Origin: Rebecca billardiae RCC1528
Lineage: Eukaryota; Haptophyta
DNA: 64,000 nucleotides
Assembly: GCA_965240325.2 (NCBI GenBank)
Contig: OZ251225.1
Location: 4,049,910 to 4,113,909 of the forward strand
Direction of reading: 5' to 3'
Part shown: positions 44,001 to 55,915 of the stretch, piece after piece
How positions within the stretch are numbered: the first letter of the stretch is position 1
Layout of the letters: the number at the start of each line of letters is the position of its first letter
Translations under genes and position numbers: made by a program
The notes under the pieces: model-generated
The model's input: the letters and a program-made list of their open reading frames with translations, nothing else
Told to the model about the DNA's origin: nothing
The model's database searches: none

Positions 44001-46689
44001 AGGTCGGGCGCTCCTCGAGCAGCTGGTCCATCGCGAACGACAGCTTCTCGCGCAGCTCGTGCTCCTTCAGGTACTCCTCGATGCGCGCGTTCTCGGCATC
44101 GTCGCGGCCGGTGGGCATCGTCTCGACTACCACGTCCGTCGCGCTCGGGGGCCGCACGATCAGCGCGACGCTCTGGCCCGAGGCGAGGTGGCGCGCGGCA
44201 TACTGCTCCTCGTGCGCCGTGCGCTTGGCCTCGGTCATAGCCTCGCCCACCGTCGCCGCCTTCTCCGCGGCGCAGCGGTCCGTGACGAAGCCACCGACGA
44301 GCGCGAGCGATGAGGAGCACAAGGCGTGCAGCGTGCTGAGGCCGAGCGCGCTCACCGGCCGCACGCCCGGCACGCCGCCCGCGCACGCGTGCATCGTCTC
44401 GCGGATGGTGCCAAAGCCGGCCTGCATCTTCTTGAGCTTCTCCGTGGCCTTGCCCTCGCGGCCGCACACCAGCGTCGCACAGCGCGTCACGGCCAGGTAC
44501 GGGAGCGTCAGCATCATGCAGAAGAAGCTCCTGCCGCGCTTGGTGGCGCCGTCCGTCGTCGCGCCGAGGTTGATGTCCTTCACAGGGTCCTTGCCCTCCT
44601 CCTCGAGCTTCTTCTGGACGGTCCGAATCTCCATGCCCACCTGCGCCTGCGACAGCACGGCCATCACGAGCGGCGCCGTCTGCGCCATCGTCGACGAGCC
44701 CGGCACCGGCCAGCGCTCCTCCTTGCGCCGCTCCTTGCCCTCGCACGCCGGCACCGTGATCGTGCGCAGCTCCGGCGCGATGCCCCAGTACGCCTCGCCG
44801 ACCAGCGTGATGAGCGGGTAGATGTTGTCCGAGGCGATGTTCCACCTGGCCATCACCTCGGACGCGACGGTCATGTACTCGATCTTGAACGAGCCGTCCG
44901 AGTCCATGAACTTCGACACGGGCGGCTTGGCGACCCACTCGAGCTCCTTGACCTTCTTCTCCAGCTCGCAAATCTTCTCGTCCTTCGCGGCCGTCGACTG
45001 GAGGTAGGAGGTCCGCTCGCGATCGCGCGCCGCCCGCTCGTCGGCGAGCTGCTCGTGGAGCTCGTGCTCGGTGAGCGAGTCACGCCCGCGCCCCGCCGCC
45101 CGCAGCTCGGCCTCGAGCACGCCGATCTTCTCGGCCGCCGCGTCGCTCGCCTTCTGCGATTGGTTGGCCTGCGTCGTCACGCGAGCGAGATCCGAGCGCT
45201 TCGAGATGAGCTGCGCCTCCACCGTCTTCAGCTTGGAAGTCGCCGCCTCGAGCTCGCGCTCAAGCTTGGCGATCGTCGCCGCCGCTTCCGGCCGCGTCAG
45301 CTTCTCGAGCCCCTCGACGCGGGCCGTCGCTTGCGCGTGCGCGTCCTTGAGCTCATCGAACTCCGCGCGCTCCTCGCAGACGAGGTCCTCCAAGCAGCGC
45401 ACGCGCGTGCCCAGCTCGGCGTTGCGCTTGGTGAGCTCGTCCGCCTTCGCCTTGCGCTCGGCCTGCTGCACCTTGCGCTGCTTCTCCGTCTCCCGCGCCT
45501 TCTCGTTCGCTGCGTCGACCTTCGCCTTGAGGTCGTGATTCTTCTTGAGCGCGTCCGCCAACTCCTTCTCGTGCTTCTCCGCCTCGCGCGCGCGCTTGCC
45601 CGCCGCCTTCTTCTCCTCCTCGGCCGCCGCCTCGCGCTGCGCCGCCTCCGACTGCGCGAGCTGCTCGGCAGCGAGCTTTGCGCTCTCGGCCTCCGCTGCC
45701 GAGCCCATCGCGCGCACCGCCTCGACCATCATGCCGTCCGCGCGCTCCTCCGCCTCGCCTGCGCGCTGACGCTCTGTGGCCGCAGCCGCCTCCGCACGCC
45801 GCGCCTTGGCCTCGGACGTGCCTGCGCGCCTGTTGGCGGCCGTGTTCGCGCCCGCGAGCTTGGCAGCGCGCGTCTGCTCCGCGCCGAGCTTGAGGTTCGT
45901 CACGAGGTGGGCGCTCTTCGCCTCGCGCAGCTGCTGCTGCAGCCCCACAATCTCCGCGTACGCCTCGGCCGTGCATGAGAAGTTGGCGCCGCCCGCCAAC
46001 GCGCGCGGCGGCTGTCGCTCGCCGTCGGGGTCGAAGGCGGCGGCGTCGATCGTGAGCAGCAGATGTGCCTGAGCGCCCTCGCGAGAGCGCTTCTTCTTCT
46101 CCTTCGCCTTCCCCAACCAAGTCGTCATCTTGTTGCCCACCGCCAGGCACAGCTCCCGGTAGTTGGTCTGGTCGTGGTCGCGCGGGCCGGGCAGAGGAAG
46201 CGGCAGCTCGAGGCCGAGCGCGAGCGAGCCGAGCCAGCCCATCACCACCTTCTTGTTCAACAGGCCGTCCTTGCCGAGCTGGGTCTGCTCCCTCTCTGCC
46301 ATGGCCAGGCTGAACGTCGCCGAGAACTCGTCGGCGACCGTGCTCATGTTCTTGAGCACGCCAAACGGCACGTCGAACGAGTCGACGCGCGTCGGCTGCG
46401 GCGTCTCGAGCGTCTGGCGGCGCCGCTGGGGTTCAGAGATTAGGCCCCGCACGTACGCAGGGTCGCCGAGCTTGTTCACCACCGACGACTGCTGCGCGAC
46501 CCCGTCTGCGCGCGAGAAGCGAGCGCGCGCGCGAGCGCCCGCGCGGCGCGCGGGGAGGTGAGCACTGGGCGCACCGGGCCGAGCGCCGGGGGTACGTTCC
46601 TTCTCATCATGGACAAGCGGAACCAGGTGGGAACCAGGGCGCAGCGCGCGTGCTTCACCTGCAACAGGGGCTGCGTCGTCCGCGCTCAT
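41084..46689 (-). CDS. Large coiled-coil protein with transposase-like C-terminal region, 3 exons
   Basis: Spliced model: complement of exons 46575-46689, 43150-46505 and 41084-42976, 1787 aa; both introns are GTGCGC...AG and keep phase. Residues ~200-560 form a long coiled coil (AEERADGMMVEAV, EEEKKAAGKRAREAEKHEKE, RERTSYLQSTAAKDEKICEL). A globular region with DINLGATTDGATKRGRSFFC follows, then an acidic/Gly linker and a segment (NVAVERSFSHLKSYIDAAVT) resembling the hAT-type ERSFS-L-K signature. The C-terminus holds a Lys/Arg patch (AAKRRRSPAGGKRGG) and two Tudor/SH3-like stretches (DRVFVRRDGAEDWETG; YRWFYGSVDSIDVR). I read it as a transposon-derived or domesticated transposase-like nuclear protein. 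Catalytic residues cannot be assigned by eye. Immediately upstream is repeat-rich DNA, which fits a mobile origin. Confidence 0.6.
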
Positions 46690-47028
46690 CTCGACTTGAG
46701 TTTGAACCGGCTCAAACGGCGCGCAGAGCGGTTCAAATTGTCCGGTGCGGGCGAGCTGCCCGCGACCGTTGGGTCAACGGCCACCATGGCGGCCATCCGG
46801 ACTCGCCCGCCCGCGCGCCCCGGACGCCAGAGCGCGCTCTGCCGCGCCGACGCGACGGCGATGCCGACCGTCCAGGGCTTCATCGCCAGCTCCGCCGTCC
46901 CTCTGAACGGGCCGCGACCGAAGGCGGCCGTGCGGCCGCAATTCGAGACTAAAATGCGGAAATGGTCACCGCGAAAATGGTCTGGTCGATTTTTCGAGTT
47001 TATTTTCGGGGCTTGGACCCCCTACTAC
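46690..47028. other. Upstream region of the large gene, with inverted-repeat motif
   Basis: TTTGAACCG (46701-46709) and CGGTTCAAA (46729-46737) form a 9-bp hairpin with a further GGCTCAAAC between them. It lies 12-48 bp before the start codon and may be part of the promoter or the end of a mobile element. No gene seen in the remainder. Confidence 0.45.
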
Positions 47029-47360
47029 GGCGGTGCGGTGCCGCTCTGTACTACCGGTAGACCGAGTCTGGCTCGTGGGGTGCGGCACGCAGCCCCTCCT
47101 GGGCGCGCCCCAGCGTGTACATCTTGCCCACCAGCCCAACTGCCACTCGGCTGGCGCGGCCGAGCGCTGCGCCGCCGCGCGGGCGGTGGGGGCGTCGGCT
47201 GAGAGCGCGCCCCGACCCAAGCGGCGGTGCAGTGCCACTCTATACTACCGGTAGACCGAGGCTGACAGGTGGGGCGTGGCGTCAGGCCCCTCAGGGGCGC
47301 GCTCCAGCGTGCACATCTTGCCCGCCAGCACAACTGCCACTCTGCTGGCACACGTCGCGC
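47029..47360. repeat. ~194-bp imperfect tandem duplication
   Basis: GGCGGTGCRGTGCCRCTCTRTACTACCGGTAGACCGAG begins units at 47029 and 47223. Both continue with CCCCTC(C/A)(T)GGGGCGCG and CATCTTGCCC(A/G)CCAGC. No coding content supported. Confidence 0.8.
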
Positions 47361-50300
47361 GCATGCGTGGTGCCCAGCTAAACCGCGAGATGGCGCGCCC
47401 GCTGCTGCGACCGCGTGACGGCGGCCCCGTCACTCGTCGCGTGCGCGGCGCTGGCCCCCGCGCGCGCGGTCGCGCTCGGTGCCCGACAGCGCGTGTCGCG
47501 CTCCGAGCGCTCGCCGAGCGAAGCGGCGCGGGCCGCGTTGGGGCGGAGCCTCCATGCAGCCTCACACTGCACGCGAGCTGAGCCGATGCGCTCCGCTCTC
47601 CCTCGGCGCGCTTGACCCCAGCTGCGGCGGCGGTCGCAGCCGTGCGATGCGCCGAGCAGCGCGTCGCGGCGCTTGGCGACGCGCTCGCCGCCGCGTGCCC
47701 CTGTGACGGGCGCGTCCCGCCGCGCTCGAATCGCGCCCCGCGAGGCCGCCGCGGCCGCACCGCGCTCGCTTCGAGCCGGCGCGCGCTGGGCGCGAGCGTC
47801 TGCTGGTTCCCACTTCCCGCTGCCGTTGCCGCGCGCCGCGCCGAGCAGCGCGTGAAGCCGGCCGATCGCGCGGCTCCCGTGCCGTGACACGTTTGCGTCC
47901 ACGTCCCACCGCTCGCACGCGCGCTCCGCCGAGGCGCCAGCAGCCGCGCCGCGCTTGAGCCGAGCGCGCGGCGCGCGCGCCCGCCGAGGGCTGCTGCTGC
48001 GGGCGGCTGCCAGGTGCTGCCCCGCGCGGGCCCGCGCGCCAGGCAGCTGCGGGCGGGGAGCGCCGCAGCCGTCCCAGCGCCTCGCCCTCGGTCGACGCTG
48101 CTCCCCGCCCCGGCCCCCCATCTTGCTCTTCGTCCAATCTGCGCCTGGTGCCCGCAGTGAGCGGCAGCCGCTGCGTCGACCAGGCCCCGCACGGCCGCTC
48201 TCCGCGTGCCGTCTGACTACAGCCGCCTCGGGGTGTGTGTGTGGGTTGGGCGGTGGGTCGGCGACGACGGGCGTCTGCTGGCGAGCCTTGGCTGCAACCT
48301 GCGCGTCGTCTAGCTAAGCAGCCTTCACCTGCGCCCGCGCCCGCCGCCATCTGTAGTCTCAGTTGCCGCTCGCGCACGGCCCGTGCCGAGTGCTCCGACC
48401 GTGCGGCAGCTGCTGGTCTGGCTGGCGAGGTGCGATGAGCCGCGGCGCAGCACGCGGGGGTCAAGCCGAGCGCGAGGCGTGGGACCCCCCGGGCTACCCG
48501 CACGAGGGCGCACACGACGACCTCGAGCCAGCCTCGGGCTGCGGCTGCAGCGCCGAGGCCGGTGCGTCCGGAGCCGAGCCGGCTGCGCCGAGCGCGCGAT
48601 GCCAGGCGCGCCCGCGTCCAGTGCGGCTCGGCTGGGCTCGTCTGACCTCGGCGCGAAGCACGCGGCGCCGCGGCCGAGGTCGAGGCGTGGCATCCCGCGA
48701 CTATGCCCGCGCGGGCCCGCACGGGCTGCCCGTGCCCCAGGCTCGGGCTGTCGCGGCCGTACCGATGCTGGGCCTGGGGCAGCGCGCGCTGCCGTCGCGG
48801 GCTGTCCATCGCGCGCCCGCGCGGGCGCGACGGCAGCGCGTGGGGCGGTGCGAGCCAGCCGAGCGACCGCAGCGCGTGCTGCCCGGCGGCGCGTGGCGGG
48901 AGCGCGCCGCGGACGTGGCTGGCGCCGCGCACCAGCTCAGCTGCCCCCGCCCCGCGCCCCCATCTTCCACCTCGTCCGAGCTGCCTCCCGTGCGCGCCAT
49001 CACGGCCGCGAGCGGCCTACGGGCCGAGCTGCTGCATGCCGCTGGTCGCGCACGCGCCTCACGTCGAAGGCGCGGCCGCCCCTTACAGGGACGCGTGCAC
49101 GTGGCGATCGAGACGAGCACACCCCAGCGCGGTCAGCGCGGGTCGGCAGTGGCGAGCAGCAGAAGCGCAGTCTCTATGCTGAACGGCCGCGCACGCCGCG
49201 GCCGAGCTCTGCGCGCAGACTTGGCGGCTGTTCACGCGTTGCTGACGGGCACCGCGCACTGTGCGGCGTCGTGCAAGCGACAGAAACGCGAGTGCATCCC
49301 CCCAGCTCGGCAGTGCACCAGCGCGGCCGCGCGCGGCCGGCTGCGTTTGCGTGGCAGCGCGGCCGAGCGAGGGGAGTGGCGGTGCGCTCGCGTCGCCGCG
49401 CACTGTCGCGATGGCAGCGCGTGGGACGTGGTGAGCTGGCCGAGGCGCTCCGGGCGCGTGCTTCGACGGCGCGTGGATCCTCTCGCGCACCACTGGGCCG
49501 CCGTGCGCGCGCACGCGACGCGCACGAGAGCCGCCCTCCGGCGGACGGCCGGGAAGCGGCGCCGCCATGCTGGCTTCCGAGGCCAGTTGTCTTTTCCCTG
49601 ATGAATTCCCTCGCCTGGAATATCGGCGTTGGTAATCTTTTTTTCGTCGCGACGTCAGTCGTCACCGACGACCGTTGGTCGCGGCTGCGCGCGAATCAGC
49701 ATGGCCTCTCCCCACGAGTCTGCATCCCGCGGCGCAAGATGGGCGCGAGCCCGCGTCGGACGAGGCGGTCGTGCGCCTGGAGGCGCGTACGTGGAGCGCC
49801 GTATCCGCCCCTGCGCCTCGCACGAGCCCAAGGTGCGTATCTGTCCCAGCCCCGTCTCACTCGCCATCCGACCTGCCTCCGGCGAGCGGCGCGGGCCGTC
49901 CGAAAGCCGCGCCGGGCGGTTCGGGCAGGCGGCGATGGCGGGCGTCTATCGACGAGCTTTGGCTGATGCTTTGTGCACACCGTCGAATCAGCAGCCATCG
50001 CCCGCGTCGCCACACCACCGCCATTTGTGGTCTCTGTCGCAGCGCGGCCTGCGAGTGTCCCGCGGACCACTCAGCAACTGCAGCCGAGAGAGGTGGCAAT
50101 GCCAGTGTGAGTGATATGCCACCTCTCTCTGCTAAACCTGCAGCTGGCTTGTGCCGTTGTGGCTGGCTAGGTGCTGTTGCGCTTCGCGTGGCGCAGCACA
50201 GCATGGCTGTGCGCGGGCAATCTGGCCCCTTGGATGGCCGAGTTGGTGGGTGAACGGGCCACGCCCGCGAGGGCATCACAGCGTGCAGAAGGGCTGCCCA

Positions 50301-51217
50301 GTCAGGGAGGGAGCGCGGCCGCGCCTGGCGACGCGTCACGGCTGCCGATTGCACGGCTCTTGCGCGGTGGAACTTGTCGCGTGAGCCCTCGCCCCGCCGC
50401 GCACGCTCCTGCGGCACAGAGGCTACCGCTCCGTGCCCGGGCAGATCGCGCGGCGCGCGCGGCGGCGCCTGCCGGGTGCTGCTGCTGTGGCAGCTACCGC
50501 CGAGCGCTGCTGGCTGGGCCGCGCCGGAGAGGCGGGCCGCGCGGCCGGGCGCTGCGGATGTGGAGCGCCGCAGCCGGCCCAGCGCCTCGCACCGGTCGAT
50601 GCTGCCCCCGCCCCGGCCCCCCATCTTACCCTCCGTCAAGCCTGCGCCTGGTGGGCCGCGTAGTGAGCGCGCGGCAAGCATCAGGGCGCTCCTCATTGCG
50701 CGTGAGCGCCAGCTCATCTGCGCACGGCCGTCCCACTGCGGTGCGGCCGGGCGCGCGCGCGCCTCACGTCGAAGGAGCGGGCGCGCCTTGCAGCGGCGGC
50801 CGCGACGAGCACTGTCGAAGCACTGTCGAGCGCGATCATCGCGGCGGCGAGCAGCGGTCGTGTCCAGCGCAACGCACCGGCCCAGCCCGCCCCCGCCCCC
50901 GCACCCCCATCTTACACCTCGTCAGAGCTGCCTCCACTGCGCGCCATCACGGCCGTGCTGCGCACGCTGCTGGGTGCCGCTGCTCGCGCACGCGCCTCGC
51001 TTCGAGGGAGCGGCCGTCCGTTGCCGTGGCGCGTGGCGGTCGAGACGTCAGTCGGGCGTGTCCACGTGCGTCATCCCGCGCTAGGCGCGCCAGTTCGCAG
51101 CGCGGCGCGCGCCCACGGTCGGCTCGCCAGCTGTGGTGGCTGGGGCGTGCCTACGCGGCGGTTCGCGTGAGACTTCAGCTGACGGCGATGCGGAAGCTGC
51201 TCCACCTCGCTGCATGG
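47361..51217. other. Gene-poor GC-rich region with diverged repeat family
   Basis: Nearly 4 kb in which all six frames carry long open stretches but none shows a domain. Diverged copies of a module containing CCGCCCCGGCCCCCCATCTT and, downstream, CGCGCCTCACGTCGAAGG-type sequence occur at ~48050-48170, 48950-49110, 50560-50800 and 50890-51050. The segment at 51160-51200 repeats the sequence that overlaps the LRR gene end (39466). Probably old repeat debris. Confidence 0.5.
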
Positions 51218-51850
51218 CTGATCGCACGCGAGGGGGCAGCGCATTATTCATCCGTCCACGCCGGGTGCGACGCTCTGCTCGAAAATCGGATTTGTATAAC
51301 CGCCAGGCTGGCCGCCGCAGGCGCGGTGCGGCGCGCGCCGGCTGAATACTAATGAATAATGGCCTGCGCCCGCGTGCGCCGCCGAGGGCACCCCCAGGGC
51401 TGATCGCACGCGAGGGGGCAGCGGATTATTCACCCGTCCACGCCGGGTGCGACGCCCACCTCGAAAATCGGAGTTTTATAACTGGCAGGAGGGCCGCCGC
51501 CGACCAGCCGTGGTGCTGCGCGCCGGCTGAATACTAATGAATAATGGCCTGCGCCCACGCGCGCTGCCGAGGGCACCCCCTGGGCTGATCGCACGCGAGG
51601 GGGCAGCGGATTATTCATCCGTCCACGCCGGGTGCGACGCCCACCTCGAAAATCGGATTTTTAACCACCAGGCGGGCCGCCGCCGACCAGCCGTGGTGCT
51701 GCGCGCCGGCTGAATACAAATGAATAATGGCCTGCGCCCACGCGCGCTGCCGAGGGCACCCCCAGGCTGATCGCACGCGAGAGGGCGGCGCATTATTCAT
51801 CCGTCCACGCCGGGTGCGACGCCCACCTCGAAAATCGGATATTTAACGAG
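51218..51850. repeat. ~183-bp tandem repeat, 3.5 units
   Basis: Units start GCTGATCGCACGCGAG at 51218, 51399, 51584 and 51766 (the last is truncated). Each has ATTATTCATCCGTCCACGCC near its start and AATGAATAATGG later, an inverted pair, and a central CGAAAATCGGA palindrome-like word. Differences between units are mostly single bases and a few indels. Confidence 0.92.
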
Positions 51851-52235
51851 CAGCAGTCCTCCCCCACCTGCAGCTCATCCGCGACGGGCGGCGATGACGC
51901 TGATGACGATTGTGCCGACGACGATGGCGACGACGGCGCCGGCGGTGCCGCTGGCGACTCCGACGGCGAGGGCGAGTCGGACGCTGAGTCTGCGCCCGCA
52001 TCCACGCAGCCCTTTGACTTTGAGTTTCCGCAGCATTAGACCCATTTTCGCCATCACTGAAAAAGCCTTCTTCGGATTCCCATCATTTGTAAATAATATA
52101 ATTATGGGGATGTACGTACCCGCATATATTGATGTTGTTCTAAGTGACAGTCACCTGACCATTACTCATTAGGCACTAGCCGCAGCTACTTTATAATATC
52201 CGATATGCTGATGATGCATATATATTAATATATAT
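51851..52235. other. Intergenic, no gene seen
   Basis: GATGAC/GACGATGGCGACGA short repeats, then AT-richer sequence ending in ATTAATATATAT, the left flank of the third GTGGGG element. Confidence 0.45.
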
Positions 52236-53197
52236 GTGGGGTTATTGGCACAATAATAACTGATTGTCTAAGAGGACGGTGGGAGCGCAATGCGCCGTAT
52301 CAACACCTGCCTGCCATTCGGCCCGAGCCAGGCGGCCGAGCTCAAGTCCGGCTGCCATCTTGGCCACCCTCTTCTCGTGCCACGAAGGACTTTCGAGCCT
52401 GCTCTGTGCGCTCGCACAACGACCCCGAACAACCTACTCGCTGTGATGCTCCTGGGCCTTAGGCAAATAGGCAAGGTTGGCGGCGGCACAGGACGGCCAA
52501 TTGGTGAACTGGGTTTTATCATCAGGCGCCGAGCGAACCGACGCAGTCCAGTGCCTCTCGCTCACTCGCAGCGAACGCCCTTCGGAAGTGCCCACTGGCA
52601 TGATGGCTGCAGCTGTTTCCGGCCCGCATCTTCGCGATGCCCTCTGCACGATGGTGCTTCGTGCCTTGCTCTCGTGCGGCTTGGCAGCTCTCGAGCTGCG
52701 CCTTCCAAGCTGCCACGGTGGCTGCGCCGCTCGCAGTCGGCGCGCTGCGTTCGCTACTCGCTCTACGCTCGCCGCCGCTCGCCGCCGCTCGCCCGCGCAG
52801 GCGCGAGCTCGCGCCCGCGCCGCTCGACAGCAGCCTGCTGCCCGCGCGCTCATCGACGCGCGGCGCGCACATGCCTCGTCGGCTCGCTCCGCCGTCCTCG
52901 CCTCGCGGCACGGTGGCTGCGCCACTCGCAGTCGGCGCGTCGGCCAGTCCTGCCGCGCGCTCGGCCCGAGCGCTGGCTGCCGCTCGCACTTTGTTTCCAA
53001 GGAACAAAACCCCATATGATACAGCAATGTATAAAGTCCACAGCAACGACTTCTTTTTTAAAGCGGCCGTTAGCGTGTCCAGCGGCCAGATTAATTTTCG
53101 AAAAATTACTATGCGCTGCGCGCGCGCCCCTAGGGGGCGGCGCGCGCGCGCGGCTGGTCCCCCCTGCATGCCCGCACCGTCAGCTGCCTGATTGCCG

Positions 53198-55915
53198 CTA
53201 CCCAGCCCCGCTACCGTCGCGCGCGACATCCGCGTCGTAAATCACCGTCACCGAGCGGTCCGGCGAGCGCGCCGCCATCAATTTGCTCCTGAGTGCCGAA
53301 AACTCCTTCTCCGGAAGCCCAGCCTCCTCGCGCAGGAGCTTGCGCGCCGTCATGCACTCCGCGATCAGGTCGATCGCGTCGGTCTCCGCCCTGCGCTGCC
53401 ATTCGCGCTGCCGCTTGGCGTACTTCTTCAGCCAGAGCCGCCGCACCTTGTCGCCGAACTCCTCTGCCCACGTCGCAAGCGACACGCGGCGCACGAGCTG
53501 CGCGACCGTCGAGATGTGCGGCTCCGCCGTCGACTTCTTCCCCTCGGCGTACTCGCGGACGAATGAGTCGAGTGACTTGCGCGCGTGCACGAGCGGCATC
53601 GCACGCTTGGTCACCTGCACGAAATGCCCCTGCACCTGCTCGTCCGCGAGCTGCACGAGGCGCCCCCGCCGCCTGAGGCGAGACGCCGTCTGCGCCCGCC
53701 TCCGTGACCGCCCAGACGTTGAAGCGGAGCGGTGGGACGTTGTGCGAGCCCTGGCCGGCGAGGCTGGCGAGGCTGACGTAAGCGCCGGTGCACGCCACGA
53801 TGGCCTTCTGCTCCTCCGCGTAGTCGGCCGCCTCGGCGCCGCCGCCAAAACCGCCGCCGGCCGCGCTGCCGCCTGCCGAGGCAGTGCTGCCACCGAGGCC
53901 GCGCTGCTGCGCGCCGCCGCCGGCCGCGCCGCCGCCGGCCGCGCCGCCACCAGCCGCACCACCACCCGCACTGTCAGCCGCGCGGCTGGCCGCGCCACAT
54001 GCCGCGCCACCGGCCACGCGGACGCCAGCACCGGCTGTGCCGCTAGCCACGCCGCTGCCACTGCCGGCCGCGCCGCCCACGCCGCCGCCCGCGCCCGCGC
54101 CAGCGCCCACGTTGCCAGCCGCGCCCCCGGCCGCGCCCCCGGCCGCGCCGCCGGCCGCGCCACCGGCCGCGCGGACGCCAGCGCCAGCGGTGCCGCCAGC
54201 CACGCAGCTGCCGCTGCTGCTGCCACCAGTGCTGCTGCTGCCGCCCGCACCGGCCGCGCCGCCGCCGGCCGCGCCACCGCCGGCCGCGCCGCCGCCGGCC
54301 GCGCCGCCGCCGGCCGCGCCGCCGCCGGCCGCGCGATCGCGAGCGCTGTCAGCCGCGCCGCTGTCCGCGCCGCCGGCCGCACCTCCGGCCGCGCCTCCAG
54401 CCGCGCGGACGCCAACGCCAGCTGTGCCGCCAGCCACGCCACTGCAGCTGCCGCCCGCGCCGCCCGCGCCGCCGCCAGCACCCGCGCCCGCGTTGCCAGC
54501 CGCGCCGCCGGCCGCGTCCGGCCGCGTCGCCGGGCGCACCGCCGCCTGGCGCGCAGTTGTCGGGCGTGCCGCCGTCGGGCGCGCCGCCACCGGGCCCGCC
54601 ATCGCCCGCGCTGTCAGCCGCGCCGCCGGCCGCGCCGCAGGCCGCGCCACCGGCCGCGCGGACGCCAACGCCGGCTGTGTCGCCAGTCACGCCGCTGTCG
54701 CTGCAGCTGCCGCCGCTGCTGCCGGCCGCGCCGGCCGCGCGCGGCCGCGCCGCCGGCCGCGCCGCCGCCGGCAGTGCCGCCGCCGGCCGCGCCACCGCCC
54801 GCGCTGTCAGCCGCGCCGCTGGCCGCGCCGCCGGCCGCGCCACCGGCCGCACGGACGCCAGCGCCGACTGTGCCGCCAGCCACGCCGCTGCCGCTGCCGC
54901 TCGCGCCGGCCGCGCCGCCGCCCGTGCCCGCGGACGCGCCCGCGTTGCCAGCCGCGCCGCCCGCCGCGCCGCCGGCCGCGCCGCCGACCGCGCAACCGGC
55001 CGCGCGGACTCCAGCGCCGGCGGCACCGCCAGCTACGCCGCTACCGCTGCCGCTGCCGCCGCTGCCGCCGGCCGCGCCGCCGGCCGCGTCGCCGGCCGCG
55101 CCGCCTGCAGCGCCGCCAGCCGCGCCGCCCTGCCGCGCTGGCCACGTGCAGCGGCGGCAGCTGGCGGCGCCGGTCGCGGTGGGAGCCGGCCGCTCCGGAT
55201 CACGTCATTGATCCCGTCGGCGTCCGCGCTCCATAGCTCGGGCATGTCCGAGTCCGGCCGCTCCGAGATGGCGATCGCCTCCGACGACGCGAGCGCAACA
55301 CCCTCATAGTTGCGCACGATGGCGATCGTGGCCGCGCGCGAGTGCGCTGCGTTTGGCCCGTGTCCGCCGAGAGGAGGAGGACATGCGGCTGCCCGCGCGG
55401 GCGCGCGGACTTGCCGTAGTGCTCCAAGCGATCCAGCACGGCGCCCACGGCCTGCGGCCACGGCCGCGCCGCCGACTCGCTGCCGATCATCATCACGCCC
55501 GCGCCCGCGTGCTCGCGATTGCGCAGCGCGCTCTCACGTGAGCCAGCCACCGGCGGCGGGATCGGGTGGCGCATGCCCAGGTTGAGCCACGTCGAGAACT
55601 CTCGGGCTGGCGCGAGCCCACGATGCTCAGTGTGCGGTCCTTCTCGCGCGCCTAGTGCACGACGCCCTCGTCGTCGAGCGAGGTGAAGGCATGCAAGACG
55701 AGCGCGTCTCACGAGAAGAGCCGCAGCTTGGCTACACGCAGCAGGTTGTTCTTCTTCCGCTGGGCCTTGATGGCGACGAGGCTGTTGACGCTGCGCTTGA
55801 CCTCCGCCAGGTAGTTCTCGTTCGGCATGATCGAGTGGTCCACCTCGCTCGCGGCCTCGCGCGCGCGCAGCTTGAGCATCTCGTGCGGCTGAGCGCCGCG
55901 GCCATGCGCAGCCAT
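53198..55915 (-). pseudogene. Degraded transposon gene, minus strand
   Basis: Protein-like pieces lie in order but in different frames. From the 5' side: 55915 MAAHGRGAQPHEMLKLRARE...; two in-frame stops at 55709 (TGA) and 55652 (TAG) separated by DALVLHAFTSLDDEGVVH; then REKDRTLSIVGSRQPESS. Near 55230-55360 come VRNYEGVALASSEAIAISER and MPELWSADADGINDV in a shifted frame. A long Gly/Ala-rich repeat region (53880-55140) follows. At 53198-53680 two further frames carry VACTGAYVSLASLAGQGSHN and a charged helical C-terminus (KSLDSFVREYAEGKKSTAEP, AAKRQ-like, ending RSVTVIYDADVARDGSGAG). No family recognised. Some frame changes might be introns, but the two stops argue for a pseudogene. Confidence 0.5.
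53880..55140. repeat. GCC-rich minisatellite (Ala/Pro or Gly/Ala coding potential)
   Basis: Imperfect units built on GCCGGCCGCGCCGCC, with a longer-range motif GCCGGCCGCGCGGACGCCAGC recurring about every 150-250 bp (near 54010, 54165, 54400, 54650, 54845, 55000). It lies inside the degraded transposon gene. Confidence 0.85.

Noticed and set aside
46575-46664. Alternative first exon MMRRNVPPALGP for the large minus-strand gene
   Set aside because: Its splice to 46505 does not keep the reading phase. The MSADDAAP frame does.
46695-46800. Possible tRNA (GGTTCAAAT word)
   Set aside because: The B-box-like word is part of a simple hairpin. No A box, acceptor stem or anticodon arm can be folded around it by eye.
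47245-48932. Several 250-450 codon frames
   Set aside because: Overlapping frames on both strands, no domains, composed of diverged repeat modules.
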